A DNA stretch of 64,000 nt from Microcoleus vaginatus WJT46-NPBG5. Lineage in GTDB: Bacteria > Cyanobacteriota > Cyanobacteriia > Cyanobacteriales > Oscillatoriaceae. The stretch lies in assembly GCA_019359355.1 (NCBI GenBank), contig JAHHHM010000023.1:53611-117610 (forward strand), written 5' to 3'. Below, piece by piece: positions 1-9,493 of this stretch (position 1 is its first letter; the number at the start of each line of letters is the position of its first letter). Position numbers and translations under genes: made by a program. The notes beneath the pieces are model-generated. The model had not been told where the DNA came from, did no database searches, and saw nothing but the letters and a program-made list of their open reading frames with translations.

Positions 1-20
1 AGACAGTTGGATGGCTGGAA

Positions 21-1454
21 GTGCGATTTGATAGTTACGATCCAGGGGATTTCTACGATGAACTGTTCGCCGGCAAGGGCACACCCCGCCCAGAAGCGAC
101 TCCTTTGATAGATAGAATTCACTCACTATCTGAAGGGGAATTGAAGCGGCGGCAGGAAGCAGCACAAATTGCCTTGTTTAAGCAAGGTGTAACATTTAGT
201 GTCTACGGTGATAGTGAGGGGACAGAGCGAATTTTTCCTTTTGACATTATCCCGCGCATTGTTGCAGCCGGCGAATGGGCAAAACTCGAACGGGGACTCA
301 AGCAACGGATTTTTGCCTTAAATCTGTTCATCGCAGATATCTACGACGAACAGAAAATTATTAAAGATGGCATTATTCCAGCAGAATTAATTCACTCGGC
401 GAAAGGGTTTCTCCCGCCTTGCATGGGGTTGAAACCACCGGCAGGCATTTGGTGTCACATCACCGGCACTGATCTGGTGCGCGATAGAGATGGACAATGG
501 TATGTCTTGGAAGACAATCTTCGCTGTCCTTCAGGGGTTTCCTACGTTCTAGAAAATCGGCGGGTGATGAAAAGCACCTTTCCCCAAGTGTTTCGGACAA
601 TGGAAATTGAGCCGGTGCATAAATATCCCGGCCATCTGCTTGAAACCTTACTGAATTTAGCCCCAAAAAATTTAGCAGATCCTACCGTTGCTGTTCTGAC
701 TCCAGGCATTTATAATTCCGCCTATTTTGAGCATTCTTTTCTCGCTCAGCAAATGGGCGTAGAATTAGTTGAAGGGCGAGATTTAGTGGTGGCGGATGGT
801 TACTTACAAATGCGAACCACAAAAGGCTTGCAGCGGGTGGATGTCCTTTACCGGCGCATTGACGACGACTTCATTGATCCTAAAGTTTTCCGTCCTAATT
901 CCTTAATTGGAATTCCCGGTTTCATGGAAGTTTACGCGGCTGGTCGGGTTGGCATTGCCAACGCATTAGGTACAGGGGTTGCAGATGATAAAGTCATCTA
1001 TGCTTATGTACCTCAAATGATTCACTATTACCTTAATGAAGACCCAATTTTGCCCAACGTTCCCACCTATTTATGTTGGGAATCAAAGCAGTTAGAACAC
1101 GTTCTGTGTAACCTCGACAAATTTGTTGTCAAAGCAGCCAATGAATCTGGCGGTTACGGAATGTTAGTTGGCCCGCACGCTTCAACAGAAGAACGAGAAG
1201 AATTTGCCCAACGAATTCAAGCAAATCCTCGCAATTATATCGCCCAGCCCACTCTTTGCCTGTCACGAGTTCCTACACTCGTAGACGATCATTTTGAAGG
1301 ATGCCATGTAGACTTGCGGCCCTATATTCTTTATGGCAAGGAAATCTACGTCAATCCCGGTGGCTTAACCCGCGTCGCCCTCAAAAAAGGCTCCTTAGTC
1401 GTAAACTCCTCTCAAGGAGGCGGATCAAAAGATACCTGGGTGCTTACCCACTAA
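21..1454 (+). CDS. Circularly permuted type 2 ATP-grasp protein (DUF404/DUF407)
   Basis: The 477-residue product is a predicted ATP-dependent carboxylate-amine ligase of the circularly permuted ATP-grasp group. The start is a GTG giving [15 protein letters not shown], close to where family members begin. The conserved segments [17 protein letters not shown] (about residues 160-176), [12 protein letters not shown] (about 275-286) and the late [17 protein letters not shown] glycine-rich segment are intact. Known genomic partners are alpha-E (DUF403) and transglutaminase-like proteins, and the set is thought to make or trim a peptide. Here the alpha-E gene lies 1.5 kb downstream, after a symporter on the same strand. 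The substrate is unknown. Only 20 bases precede the start, so promoter and upstream genes cannot be seen. Confidence 0.85.
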   Translation: MRFDSYDPGDFYDELFAGKGTPRPEATPLIDRIHSLSEGELKRRQEAAQIALFKQGVTFSVYGDSEGTERIFPFDIIPRIVAAGEWAKLERGLKQRIFALNLFIADIYDEQKIIKDGIIPAELIHSAKGFLPPCMGLKPPAGIWCHITGTDLVRDRDGQWYVLEDNLRCPSGVSYVLENRRVMKSTFPQVFRTMEIEPVHKYPGHLLETLLNLAPKNLADPTVAVLTPGIYNSAYFEHSFLAQQMGVELVEGRDLVVADGYLQMRTTKGLQRVDVLYRRIDDDFIDPKVFRPNSLIGIPGFMEVYAAGRVGIANALGTGVADDKVIYAYVPQMIHYYLNEDPILPNVPTYLCWESKQLEHVLCNLDKFVVKAANESGGYGMLVGPHASTEEREEFAQRIQANPRNYIAQPTLCLSRVPTLVDDHFEGCHVDLRPYILYGKEIYVNPGGLTRVALKKGSLVVNSSQGGGSKDTWVLTH

Positions 1455-1459
1455 CCTTT

Positions 1460-1530
1460 TTAACCACAGATAAACAGTGCCGGCACCCAGTTATTACCTA
1501 TCAGCGTTATCTGCGTTTATCTGCGGTTAA
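1460..1530. repeat. Dispersed inverted repeat with TTAACCGCAGATAAAC-type arms
   Basis: Two 16-base arms (1460-1475 and 1515-1530) are reverse complements with one mismatch and enclose about 39 bases. The same arm sequence recurs near 5012, 22559, 29184 and 49461, so this is a genome repeat family. It fills most of the 99-base gap between the ATP-grasp gene and the symporter and could act as an attenuator or terminator. Confidence 0.7.
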
Positions 1531-1553
1531 AAAATCTAACTTAAAAATCAAAC

Positions 1554-2855
1554 ATGGAAAAGCCAGAAAGCAAACCCCGCCCCTTGTGGCAGCGTATCCC
1601 ACTTTACTTGCAGATACTCATTGCCCTAATTCTGGCAGTCTTATTAGGAATTGCTTTAGGTGCCGGCCAACCCAGCCCTAACAATATCGTCTTTATCAAC
1701 AACCTGGCAATTCCCTGCAACCTGATACTGAAAGCCCTCCGCGCCCTCGCGACCCCGCTGATTTTGTTGGCAGTGCTCCATGCCTTTATGACAGCCACGA
1801 TCCCCGGCAGATCAGGCCGGCGTCTGGCAATTCTTCTGATCACCAATACCCTAGCCGCAATTCTCATCGGACTTTTGGTGGCAAATGTCCTGCAACCGGG
1901 TAAATGGGGCCGGTTGGCTGCCCCCTCAGACGCCTCCGAAGTCAGCAAAACCCTCGATCCTTGGGGACTACTTCAGGATATGGTGCCAGAGGCTATTTTA
2001 GGGCCGATGGTGGATAACAATGTCATTCAGCTCATTTTTCTCGCTTTAGCGTTTGGAATCGTGCTGCGGGGCTTAAAAGCGGAGCAAACTGCCCAAGGGA
2101 AGACAGATTACCTAGCAGTTGAACAGGGCATCACCCTGTTATTTGAAGCGGTGATCCGCATTCTCCACTGGGTAATCGCCCTCGTCCCGTTGGCTGTTTT
2201 TGGAATTGTTGCCAAAACCGTTGCCCTGCAAGGCTTTGAACCCTTTAAAGCTTTAGGTGCCTTCATCCTAGCGGTGCTGCTGGCTTTGTTCTTGCAAGGT
2301 TGCTATTACCTCAGCCGAGTTTACTTGGGATCGTGGGTGAGTCCCCAAAAATTCTTGGCTGGAGGATCGGATGCGCTGCTGACTGCCTTCTCTACGGCTT
2401 CCTCAACCGCAACGATGCCAATCACCTACCAGGCAATGCTAGAAAAAATTGGTTTGCGAGAAGCTTCTGCTTCCTTGGGGGTGCTGGTTGGCAGCAATTT
2501 TAATAACGATGGGACGGCACTTTATGAAGCGATGTCTGCCTTGTTTGTTGCCCAAGTTCTGGGAATTAATCTTTCCCTGCCCCAGCAGTTTATTGTGGTG
2601 ATTACATCCATTTTTGCTTCGGTGGGGGCTGCCGGCATTCCCGAAGCCGGTTTGGTAACCATGACGTTGGTATTTTCTGCGGTTGGTTTGCCCACGCAAT
2701 ATATTGCGTTATTAATCTCGGTTGATTGGTTCCTGGATCGCTGCCGCACTGCCATCAATGTTATGGGAGACATGACGGTTAGTGCGATACTCGATGGCAA
2801 AAAACGTCAACTATTGCCGGCAGAAGAATTAACTTTGCAAAGTAGTGAAGAATGA
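1554..2855 (+). CDS. Dicarboxylate/amino acid:cation symporter (DAACS family)
   Basis: This 433-residue inner-membrane protein looks like a sodium- or proton-coupled carrier of dicarboxylates or acidic amino acids (GltP/DctA type). The serine-rich re-entrant loop motif STASSTATMP lies near residue 280. It is followed by the GTALYEAMSALF segment near 320, an AGIPEAGLVTM loop near 360 and the DWFLDRCRTAINVMGD helix near 390-405; these form the substrate and cation sites in the family. The N-terminus is a short charged stretch followed directly by the first membrane helix, which supports the ATG at 1554. It lies between an ATP-grasp gene and an alpha-E gene that are usually adjacent, suggesting that it imports or exports a substrate for them. 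That link is inference. Confidence 0.88.
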   Translation: MEKPESKPRPLWQRIPLYLQILIALILAVLLGIALGAGQPSPNNIVFINNLAIPCNLILKALRALATPLILLAVLHAFMTATIPGRSGRRLAILLITNTLAAILIGLLVANVLQPGKWGRLAAPSDASEVSKTLDPWGLLQDMVPEAILGPMVDNNVIQLIFLALAFGIVLRGLKAEQTAQGKTDYLAVEQGITLLFEAVIRILHWVIALVPLAVFGIVAKTVALQGFEPFKALGAFILAVLLALFLQGCYYLSRVYLGSWVSPQKFLAGGSDALLTAFSTASSTATMPITYQAMLEKIGLREASASLGVLVGSNFNNDGTALYEAMSALFVAQVLGINLSLPQQFIVVITSIFASVGAAGIPEAGLVTMTLVFSAVGLPTQYIALLISVDWFLDRCRTAINVMGDMTVSAILDGKKRQLLPAEELTLQSSEE

Positions 2856-2919
2856 GTTAAATAGCAAGTTAGTTTTTTTAGAACAAAAAACGCTAAGGTT
2901 TTAGGAGGAAGTTTCGTAA

Positions 2920-3870
2920 ATGTTGAGCCGCGTTGCTAATTCTATTTATTGGCTTACTCGCTATGTTGAGCGAGCCGAAAATATTGCCCGATTTATTGAT
3001 GTGAATTTGAATTTACTTCTGGATTCTCCTGCCGGCACTACCCAGCAGTGGGAACCTTTAGTCGTAACAACCGGCGATTTGCCTTTGTTTCAAGAACGTT
3101 ACGGTGAGGCAACTGCAGAAAATGTTATTCAGTTTCTAACTTTTGATAGAAAGTATTCCAATTCAATTCTCTCTTGTCTCCAGAGGGCTAGAGAAAACGC
3201 TCGCTCGATTCGAGAAATTATTTCATCGGAAATGTGGGAACAAGTCAATGCGTTTTATCTAATGGTAAAAGAGGCCGATCCCGACCAATCTTTATCGGCT
3301 TTGCATGAGTTTTTTACGCAAGTCAAAATGGCAAGTCACCTATTTGCCGGTGTGATGGATGCCACGATGACCCATAATGAAGGGTGGAATTTCGGTCAGA
3401 TGGGGCGTCTTTTAGAACGTGCGGATAAAACAACTCGCATTTTAGATGTGAAGTATTTTATTTTGCTTCCTTCAGCAAAAGATGTGGGCACAACCCTAGA
3501 TGAAATTCAGTGGATCGCGTTACTTCGTTCGGCAAGTGCTTACGAAATGTATCGTAAATGTCAGCATCGAATTACCCCCACCGGCGTTGTAGAATTTTTG
3601 ATTTTAGATAGAGATTTTCCGCGATCAATTCGATTTTGCTTGTTGCGTTCAGAACGTGCGCTTCATAAAATTACTGGTACACCGGGGGGAACGTGGAGAG
3701 ATCCGGGAGAAAGAGCTTTAGGGCGCTTGCGTTCGGAGCTGGATTATCTGACAATTGAGGAAATCATTCAACAAGGTTTGCATGAATTTTTGAATGACTT
3801 ACAAATCCAGTTGAATGGTGTCGGCAACCAAATTTTTCAAACGTTCTTTGCTTTGGAACCCATTCATTAA
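2920..3870 (+). CDS. Alpha-E domain-containing protein (DUF403)
   Basis: The 316-residue, mostly helical protein starts with MLSRVANSIYWLTRYVERAENIARFIDVN, the hallmark opening of the alpha-E family. Further family segments are the EGWNFGQMGRLLERADKTTRILDVKY stretch (about residues 155-180) and the late PRSIRFCLLRSERALHKI segment. An AGGAGG ribosome-binding site lies about ten bases before the ATG. Alpha-E proteins are encoded beside circularly permuted ATP-grasp proteins and usually a transglutaminase-like protein. No transglutaminase follows here; the next gene is era on the other strand. The biochemical role is not established; a part in peptide assembly or modification is the common proposal. 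Confidence 0.88.
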   Translation: MLSRVANSIYWLTRYVERAENIARFIDVNLNLLLDSPAGTTQQWEPLVVTTGDLPLFQERYGEATAENVIQFLTFDRKYSNSILSCLQRARENARSIREIISSEMWEQVNAFYLMVKEADPDQSLSALHEFFTQVKMASHLFAGVMDATMTHNEGWNFGQMGRLLERADKTTRILDVKYFILLPSAKDVGTTLDEIQWIALLRSASAYEMYRKCQHRITPTGVVEFLILDRDFPRSIRFCLLRSERALHKITGTPGGTWRDPGERALGRLRSELDYLTIEEIIQQGLHEFLNDLQIQLNGVGNQIFQTFFALEPIH

Positions 3871-3910
3871 AATAAAAATGGGAGATGCCAATTTTAATCG
3901 AAGGCTGATC

Positions 3911-3938
3911 TGCCCCTACAGCTTTTTAAGAAGGGGCA
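3911..3938. terminator. Possible terminator hairpin between convergent genes
   Basis: TGCCCCT at 3911-3917 pairs with AGGGGCA at 3932-3938 across a 14-base loop. It lies in the 89-base gap where the alpha-E gene and era converge. No long T-run follows on either strand, so the call is weak. Confidence 0.35.
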
Positions 3939-3959
3939 ATTAATCCTCAATAAGTTATC

Positions 3960-4892
3960 TTATTCCTCAACTCGATAACCCAAGTCTGCAAGATGCTGGC
4001 GCGATTGTCGCCATTTGGGCTGCACTTTAACAAACAGCTCTAAATAGACTTTTCCATCAATTAACTTTTGCATTTGTTCACGGGCAGCACTGCCAATTTC
4101 TTTGAGCATACTGCCTCCTTTACCAATGAGAATTCCTTTTTGAGAGTCACGTTCGACGTGAATTGTGGCTAAAATTCGGGTGATTTTGGGCGTCTCTTCC
4201 ACAATATCAATAACGACAGCGACTGAGTGGGGAACTTCTTCGCGAGTGAGAAGCAAAATTTGCTCCCGGATCAGTTCGCCCATGATAAAGCGCTCCGGTT
4301 GATCGGTGACTAAGTCGGGAGGATAATAATAGGGACCGGCTTCTAAATGCTCGATTAAGAGTGTTTGCAGGGTGTCCAGTCCAGTGCCGGCGAGGGCGGA
4401 GAATTTTACAATGGGCCATTTGTGACCGGCAATTAGTTGCTGATAAGTCTCATCCAACTGTTCCGACTCTGAGGGTTGCTGGTCAATTTTGTTCAACCCT
4501 AAAATAACCGGCGTTTCAACATTGTTCAACAGTTCTGCAATGTAACGATCTCCGCCGCCGGCAGGGACGGAAGCATCCACAACAAACAAAATGACATCAA
4601 CGGATCGAATCGCAATTTGGGCATTTTGCACCAGCACTTCCCCTAGCTGGTGGTGGGGTTTGTGGATACCGGGAGTATCAACGAAAATCAACTGAGCTTC
4701 TGGAGTCGTTAGGATGCCTCTCAGGCGGTTACGGGTGGTTTGCGCCACAGGCGAAGTAATGGCAATTTTTTGCCCCACCAGATAATTCATCAGGGTAGAT
4801 TTGCCGACATTCGGGCGTCCGATAATGCCGATGAAGCCGGATTTAAACCCGGCAGGTGCGGTGGGGATTGGCGTAATATCTGAGATATTCAG
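3960..4892 (-). CDS. era: GTPase Era, non-standard start
   Basis: Era is a GTP-binding protein that chaperones 16S rRNA maturation and 30S assembly. G-motifs are complete: GRPNVGKST (encoded at about 4796-4820), DTPG, NKID and SAL, followed by a C-terminal KH domain with GILIGKGGSMLKEIG. The first in-frame ATG is at 4790, after the P-loop, so translation must begin earlier. The frame is open from 4925 but holds no ATG, GTG or TTG there. A CTG at 4892-4890 has GAGGA eight bases upstream and would give a normal N-terminus before APAGFKSGFIGIIG, so I use it. The alternative is a one-base frameshift: an ATG at 4929-4927 in the neighbouring frame would fit if one base between about 4905 and 4880 is extra. 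An ATT at 4877 is a further possibility. Confidence 0.85.
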   Translation of the reverse strand: MNISDITPIPTAPAGFKSGFIGIIGRPNVGKSTLMNYLVGQKIAITSPVAQTTRNRLRGILTTPEAQLIFVDTPGIHKPHHQLGEVLVQNAQIAIRSVDVILFVVDASVPAGGGDRYIAELLNNVETPVILGLNKIDQQPSESEQLDETYQQLIAGHKWPIVKFSALAGTGLDTLQTLLIEHLEAGPYYYPPDLVTDQPERFIMGELIREQILLLTREEVPHSVAVVIDIVEETPKITRILATIHVERDSQKGILIGKGGSMLKEIGSAAREQMQKLIDGKVYLELFVKVQPKWRQSRQHLADLGYRVEE

Positions 4893-5172
4893 GATCAGTT
4901 TCCTCGTGCGAGATCGGCTCCAGTGTCATTTTATGCTAACTGCCGGCAAAGCGACTGAATCTTTTGCCAAAACCTTAAACGCCTAAACTCGCTCACATCC
5001 AACTGTTCCTCTTATCTGCGGTTAAAAAACTTAAACTCTTAACGTTGGCAAAAATTTACTTGAGGGATGAAAAAGCCAGAAAAATCTTAGCCAATTTTCA
5101 ACTTATTATTGCCTAGCGAGAAGATCACCCTCCGACTCATCCAAAAATTAGCTATTTTGAACCTTACTTTTG

Positions 5173-5709
5173 TCAGACGATGTCTATAAATTTTCTTTTT
5201 AAATCATAAGACACTTGCAGCAATCCCGATTCAAACGTTTTAACGTCCTTCAACTCAAGTTCTGTTTCTAAGCTCGAATCTCGCACAATCAGTGGAATGC
5301 CATCTCCTAAAATTTTTGGATGTATTGAAAGAATTAATTCATGAATAAAACCGTGCTTTATAAAAAAATAAATCGTCTCAGTTCCTCCAACCAGCCAAAT
5401 ATCACCCCCGCTTTGGTTTAGCAGTTTGTTGAGGAAGCTTTTCAAATCGCCACCTACAAATTCTACGTTATTATCTCTTTCCCCGGCACGAGTTTTTGAT
5501 AAAACAAACCCTTCCTTCCCTTTATAGGGGTATTCTCCAAAACTCAAGGCTTGCTGATAGGTCTTATTCCCCATAATCAAGGTGTCAATTTGGGAAAAGA
5601 AGTCTGTGTAACCGTAATCTTGATCGGTGAACAGCCAATCCACCTCGCCTGATGTTCTGGCAATATATCCGTCAAGACTAGAAGCAATGAACAATCGTAC
5701 TTTTCTCAT
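5173..5709 (-). CDS. Dihydrofolate reductase family protein (RibD C-terminal-like, YyaP type)
   Basis: The 178-residue protein has the RibD-C/DHFR-like fold signature: MRKVRLFIASSLDGYIA at the N-terminus, MGNKTYQQAL near residue 65, and DIWLVGGTETIYFFI followed by LSIHPKILGDGIPLI in the second half. Such stand-alone proteins are NADPH-dependent reductases of unproven substrate and are often annotated as dihydrofolate reductases; true folate activity should not be assumed. It is a single gene with 795 bases of AT-rich DNA upstream and a 247-base gap to the proposed era start on its other side. Its base composition is AT-richer than its neighbours, which hints at separate acquisition but does not prove it. 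Confidence 0.8.
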   Translation of the reverse strand: MRKVRLFIASSLDGYIARTSGEVDWLFTDQDYGYTDFFSQIDTLIMGNKTYQQALSFGEYPYKGKEGFVLSKTRAGERDNNVEFVGGDLKSFLNKLLNQSGGDIWLVGGTETIYFFIKHGFIHELILSIHPKILGDGIPLIVRDSSLETELELKDVKTFESGLLQVSYDLKRKFIDIV

Positions 5710-6504
5710 GATTTTGCCACATTTTTTAAACTTTAATTGAGAAATGAAGAGATTGATTGTGATAAAGTTATCACAAATGCGATTATGTTTAAAATAGATG
5801 TATTGCTTGCTAATGTAAACATTTTAGTCAATAATTAAATATTGGTGATGATAAACACGGGCTTTTACTTCAAGATTTGTGTGTTTACGCTTTATGGAAA
5901 TTTATAAATTTTCACGAAATTAAATAAACTATAAAATCTAAAATTATTAGAAACAACTTTTTTGAAGACAAGTTACTAAAAAAAATTAAAAAATAGCAGG
6001 GAAATTCTAGGCGAAAACTTATGCGCTACAGAGCAATGCGGGATTGCGCCGGCTCCACAGAGCAAGGTGAGCCTCTGAACGCCTCGATAATTTACTTTTA
6101 GGATTTATCCAATTCAAGTAAAGTAGGTTGGCTGAGTGCAAGACACTGCTCCTGATATCTGGCAGGTTAAGAATGTGCTATCAGTAATTAAGTGTATGTT
6201 GGCATAATCAGCAGAGCCGGCACAAAAGTGCGACCCACTGGCCATGCACCCAGCACACAAAATCGACGTTTGATCAATATAGCTGCCATCAGCCATCGAC
6301 AGTTGAGATACTTAGAAAAACCTCTCAGCCTCTAGATACCTTCAAACCTTGAAATACCCGTATCATCAAGAATTAAGGCACTTTATTATCATGAATCTAG
6401 AATCGGCTAACGCAATCAATGCGCTCAAGTTAGGTGGTGCACCATAAAAATAGAGACTTTTGAGTCTGTACAAGACAACATTACCCTAACGGGGAGAATC
6501 ATCC
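5710..6504. other. Long intergenic region, AT-rich on its left
   Basis: From 5710 to about 6000 the DNA is very AT-rich and probably contains the divergent promoter of the reductase. From 6010 onward composition is normal. No convincing gene was found. A 60-codon minus-strand frame at 6114-6296 is cysteine-rich but matches nothing I recognise. The kinase gene at 6505 is preceded by GGGGAGA. Confidence 0.5.
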
Positions 6505-9477
6505 ATGAATGCCTTCGCGCCCAAACACTGGCGCTCCCGATGGTTTAATCTACAGGTGCGCCGGCAAGCAGCGCTGATTATTGCCATCCCAGTCACCTGC
6601 CTGGTTAGCTCACTCCTCGCAATCGCCTGCTTGCGCGAGATTGTTTCTAATGGGCGAGAGCAAGAAAACCACAGCAAGCAAGTCGTGATGGAAGCTAATC
6701 GCTTGCTCACAAATATTTTGAATGCTGAAACCGGCATCCGGGGTTACGCGCTTACCAAGCGTCCTGAATTTCTAGAACCTTATAAAGCAGCCAAGAGGGA
6801 TTTGCCTGATTCGCTCAAACAACTTAGGCTTTTGGTTCAAAACAATCCCTCCCAGGCGAAACAAATCCAACAAATTCAACAAAGCGCTCAAGAAAGAATG
6901 AGCAGCTTTGACCAAACGCTAGTATTAATGAATCGTTTGGCCAAGACAACCAGCACATCGCCACAACTGAGCACCCAGATGGTTGAGGGCAAATTGAGAA
7001 TGGATGCCTTGCGCCGGCAGATCGCTCAGTTTAGCACTCAAGAAGAAAGCCGGTTGGGTCAGCTCAAGCGCTACGTTGTGCAGATGCGGGATCTCACCAC
7101 CGGCTTTCAGTGGTTCGCCTTATTTTTTGGCTTAGTCGGTGCGGGGACAGCTTGGCAGTTGTTTGATCGCTTAGATCGCCAGCTCAAGAAGCGGGAAGCC
7201 AGTTTGCGAGAAAGTAAAATTCGCATCCAAGCCGTTGTAGATAACGCCCCAGATGGAATTATCACCCTTGATGAGCAAGGGAACATTGAGTCTTTTAACC
7301 CTGCCGCAGAGCGGATCTTTGGGTATAAAATGGCACAAGTCACAGGGATGAACATCAGGCAGCTAATAGAGGAAGCTGTTCGTGAGGGTACAAGCAGCGA
7401 CTCACTCAACTACTTTTTAAGCACTCCAACCGCTAAAATTAGCTGCTGCCAACGGGAAACCACCGGACGGCGCGAAGCCGGCACCACCTTCCCAATGGAT
7501 TTGGCCATCAGTGAAATGCACCTCGCCCCAGATCGCCTGTTCATTGCGATTTGCCGTGATATTACCGAGCGCCGGCAAGCCGATGAAACCGTGCGAAACC
7601 AAGCACAACTGCTCGATTTGGCGAATGACAGCATCATCATCCACGACTTGAACGATAGAATTATTTACTGGAATCAGGGTGCCAGATATCTGTACGGATG
7701 GAAAAATAAAGAAATACTCGGTGAAGAGGTTCACACGCTTTTAAAAACAAAATTTCCCCAACCCCTAGAGGCAATCAAACAAACGTTGCTAAATCAAGGC
7801 CGGTGGGAAGGACAGCTCGAACACACCAAGCGAGATGGGACAAAAGTGACCGTTTCCAGCCGGTGGACGCTACAGCGAGACGAAGAAGGCCAACCGACAG
7901 CCATCTTAGAAATTAACAACGATATTACAGAGCGCCAGCGTTGGGTGCAAGCGCTGCGCGACTCACAGCAAATGTTGCAGCTGGTGATGGACAACATCCC
8001 CCAATTTATCTTTTGGAAAGATCGCAATTGTGTTTACCTGGGCTGCAATGACAACGTTGCGTGGCTGCTGGGTTTAAATAGTCCCACAGATATCATCGGC
8101 CTTACCGACTACGATATGCCCATCAGCCGAGAGGAAGCAGAACGCCATTATGCCATTGACCGGCAGGTAATAGAAACCAACACCCCCATGTATCACATGG
8201 TTGAGCCTTTATTTTTAGAGATGCCAGATCGCAAAACGATTTGGGTTGATGTGAATAAAGTGCCCCTAACCGATGGAGCCGGCAATGTCGTAGGAATTTT
8301 AGGAACCTTTGAGGATATCACAGAGCGGATGCACTCAGAAGCGGCTTTAGCGGAGAGTGAACAGCGCTTCCGCGCCACCTTCGAGCAAGCGGCAACGGGG
8401 ATGGCTCAAGCCACTCTAGAGGGGAGGTTAATTCTGGTAAATCAAAAGCTGTGTGAAATTGTCGGTTACAGCCGCGAAGAACTTTTGCAACTGAAGTTTC
8501 AAGAGTTTACCCACCCAGACGACCTCCATGCAGAGCTAGAATCCTTGCAGCAACTGTTAGCCGGTGACATTGAAAGCTACTCAATGGAGAAGCGTTACAT
8601 CCGCAAAGAGCGGGTGCCGGTGTGGGTTAATCTTAGCGTCTCGCTGCTGCGCGATTCCAGTGGAAAACAAACGCTGATGGGAGTCGTTGAAGACATTACG
8701 TTTCGCAAGCAGGCGGAGGAAGCGCTGCAAACACGAGCGGAAGAACTTTCGCGGACTACAGCAATTTTGGCAAGAACTACAGCAAATTTAAAGAAACGCA
8801 ATCAGGAACTCGACCAGTTTGCCTATGTCGTCTCCCACGACTTGAAAGCACCGCTACGGGCAATCTCTAACCTCAGCAGCTGGATAGAAGAAGACCTCGA
8901 AGCTCATTTAACCGAGGATACCCATCATCAAATGAACCTGCTGCGTGGGCGCGTTCACCGCATGGAAGCCCTGATTGAGGCGCTGTTGGAGTATTCCCGT
9001 GTTGGACGCTTGAAAAGTGTGCTAGAAACTGTGAGTGTTGCAGACTTGCTAGAAGATGTAATTGATTCTCTGGCACCACCGGCATCGTTCACAGTCGAAG
9101 TTGAACCCGAAATGCCGACACTGGTAACAGAGCGGTTACCCTTAGAGCAGGTTTTTGCCAATTTGATTGGCAATGCCATTAAACATAACCGCCAGCGGGC
9201 CGGTCATGTGAAAATATCAGTAAAAGATCTCGGAGATTTTTACGAGTTTGCTGTGGCTGATGACGGCCCTGGCATTGCCCCTGAATATCATGAAAAAGTG
9301 TTTGTTATCTTTCAGACTTTGGAAGCTCGCGATAAGGTCGAGAACACCGGCATCGGTCTGTCGCTCGTTAAAAAAACTGTAGAAAACCAGGGGGGAACGG
9401 TCAAGCTGACATCCCAGGCCGGTCAAGGCGCTACTTTTAGCTTTACCTGGCCAAAGCAACCAATTGCACACCACTAA
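6505..9477 (+). CDS. Membrane sensor histidine kinase: CHASE3, four PAS domains, phytochrome-type kinase
   Basis: In this 990-residue protein a first membrane helix lies at about 22-45. An extracytoplasmic CHASE3 domain follows (about 50-190, with the typical ETGIRGYALT) and a second helix at about 200-220. Four PAS/PAC units follow at roughly 235-355, 358-480, 485-612 and 615-740, each ending in a DITER-like PAC motif. The kinase core has the phosphoacceptor in YVVSHDLKAPLRAI (His778) and an ATPase domain with NAIKHN, DDGPGIAPE and GIGLSLVKK. This kinase type resembles those of phytochromes that pair with Rcp1-like regulators, and exactly such a gene follows directly. GGGGAGA precedes the ATG. 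The CHASE3 ligand is unknown. Confidence 0.9.
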   Translation: MNAFAPKHWRSRWFNLQVRRQAALIIAIPVTCLVSSLLAIACLREIVSNGREQENHSKQVVMEANRLLTNILNAETGIRGYALTKRPEFLEPYKAAKRDLPDSLKQLRLLVQNNPSQAKQIQQIQQSAQERMSSFDQTLVLMNRLAKTTSTSPQLSTQMVEGKLRMDALRRQIAQFSTQEESRLGQLKRYVVQMRDLTTGFQWFALFFGLVGAGTAWQLFDRLDRQLKKREASLRESKIRIQAVVDNAPDGIITLDEQGNIESFNPAAERIFGYKMAQVTGMNIRQLIEEAVREGTSSDSLNYFLSTPTAKISCCQRETTGRREAGTTFPMDLAISEMHLAPDRLFIAICRDITERRQADETVRNQAQLLDLANDSIIIHDLNDRIIYWNQGARYLYGWKNKEILGEEVHTLLKTKFPQPLEAIKQTLLNQGRWEGQLEHTKRDGTKVTVSSRWTLQRDEEGQPTAILEINNDITERQRWVQALRDSQQMLQLVMDNIPQFIFWKDRNCVYLGCNDNVAWLLGLNSPTDIIGLTDYDMPISREEAERHYAIDRQVIETNTPMYHMVEPLFLEMPDRKTIWVDVNKVPLTDGAGNVVGILGTFEDITERMHSEAALAESEQRFRATFEQAATGMAQATLEGRLILVNQKLCEIVGYSREELLQLKFQEFTHPDDLHAELESLQQLLAGDIESYSMEKRYIRKERVPVWVNLSVSLLRDSSGKQTLMGVVEDITFRKQAEEALQTRAEELSRTTAILARTTANLKKRNQELDQFAYVVSHDLKAPLRAISNLSSWIEEDLEAHLTEDTHHQMNLLRGRVHRMEALIEALLEYSRVGRLKSVLETVSVADLLEDVIDSLAPPASFTVEVEPEMPTLVTERLPLEQVFANLIGNAIKHNRQRAGHVKISVKDLGDFYEFAVADDGPGIAPEYHEKVFVIFQTLEARDKVENTGIGLSLVKKTVENQGGTVKLTSQAGQGATFSFTWPKQPIAHH

Positions 9478-9493
9478 AATGATGGAAGAAACG

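Noticed and set aside
1301..1681. Frame overlapping the ATP-grasp end and symporter start
   Set aside because: Out of frame with both real genes and composed of their shadow plus a repeat.
4801..4986. Plus-strand frame across the era 5' end
   Set aside because: It is the complement of the era P-loop region and has no independent support.
6114..6296. Cysteine-rich 60-codon minus-strand frame, faintly lectin-like in its first residues
   Set aside because: No ribosome-binding site, no full family pattern and no conserved neighbour; treated as chance.
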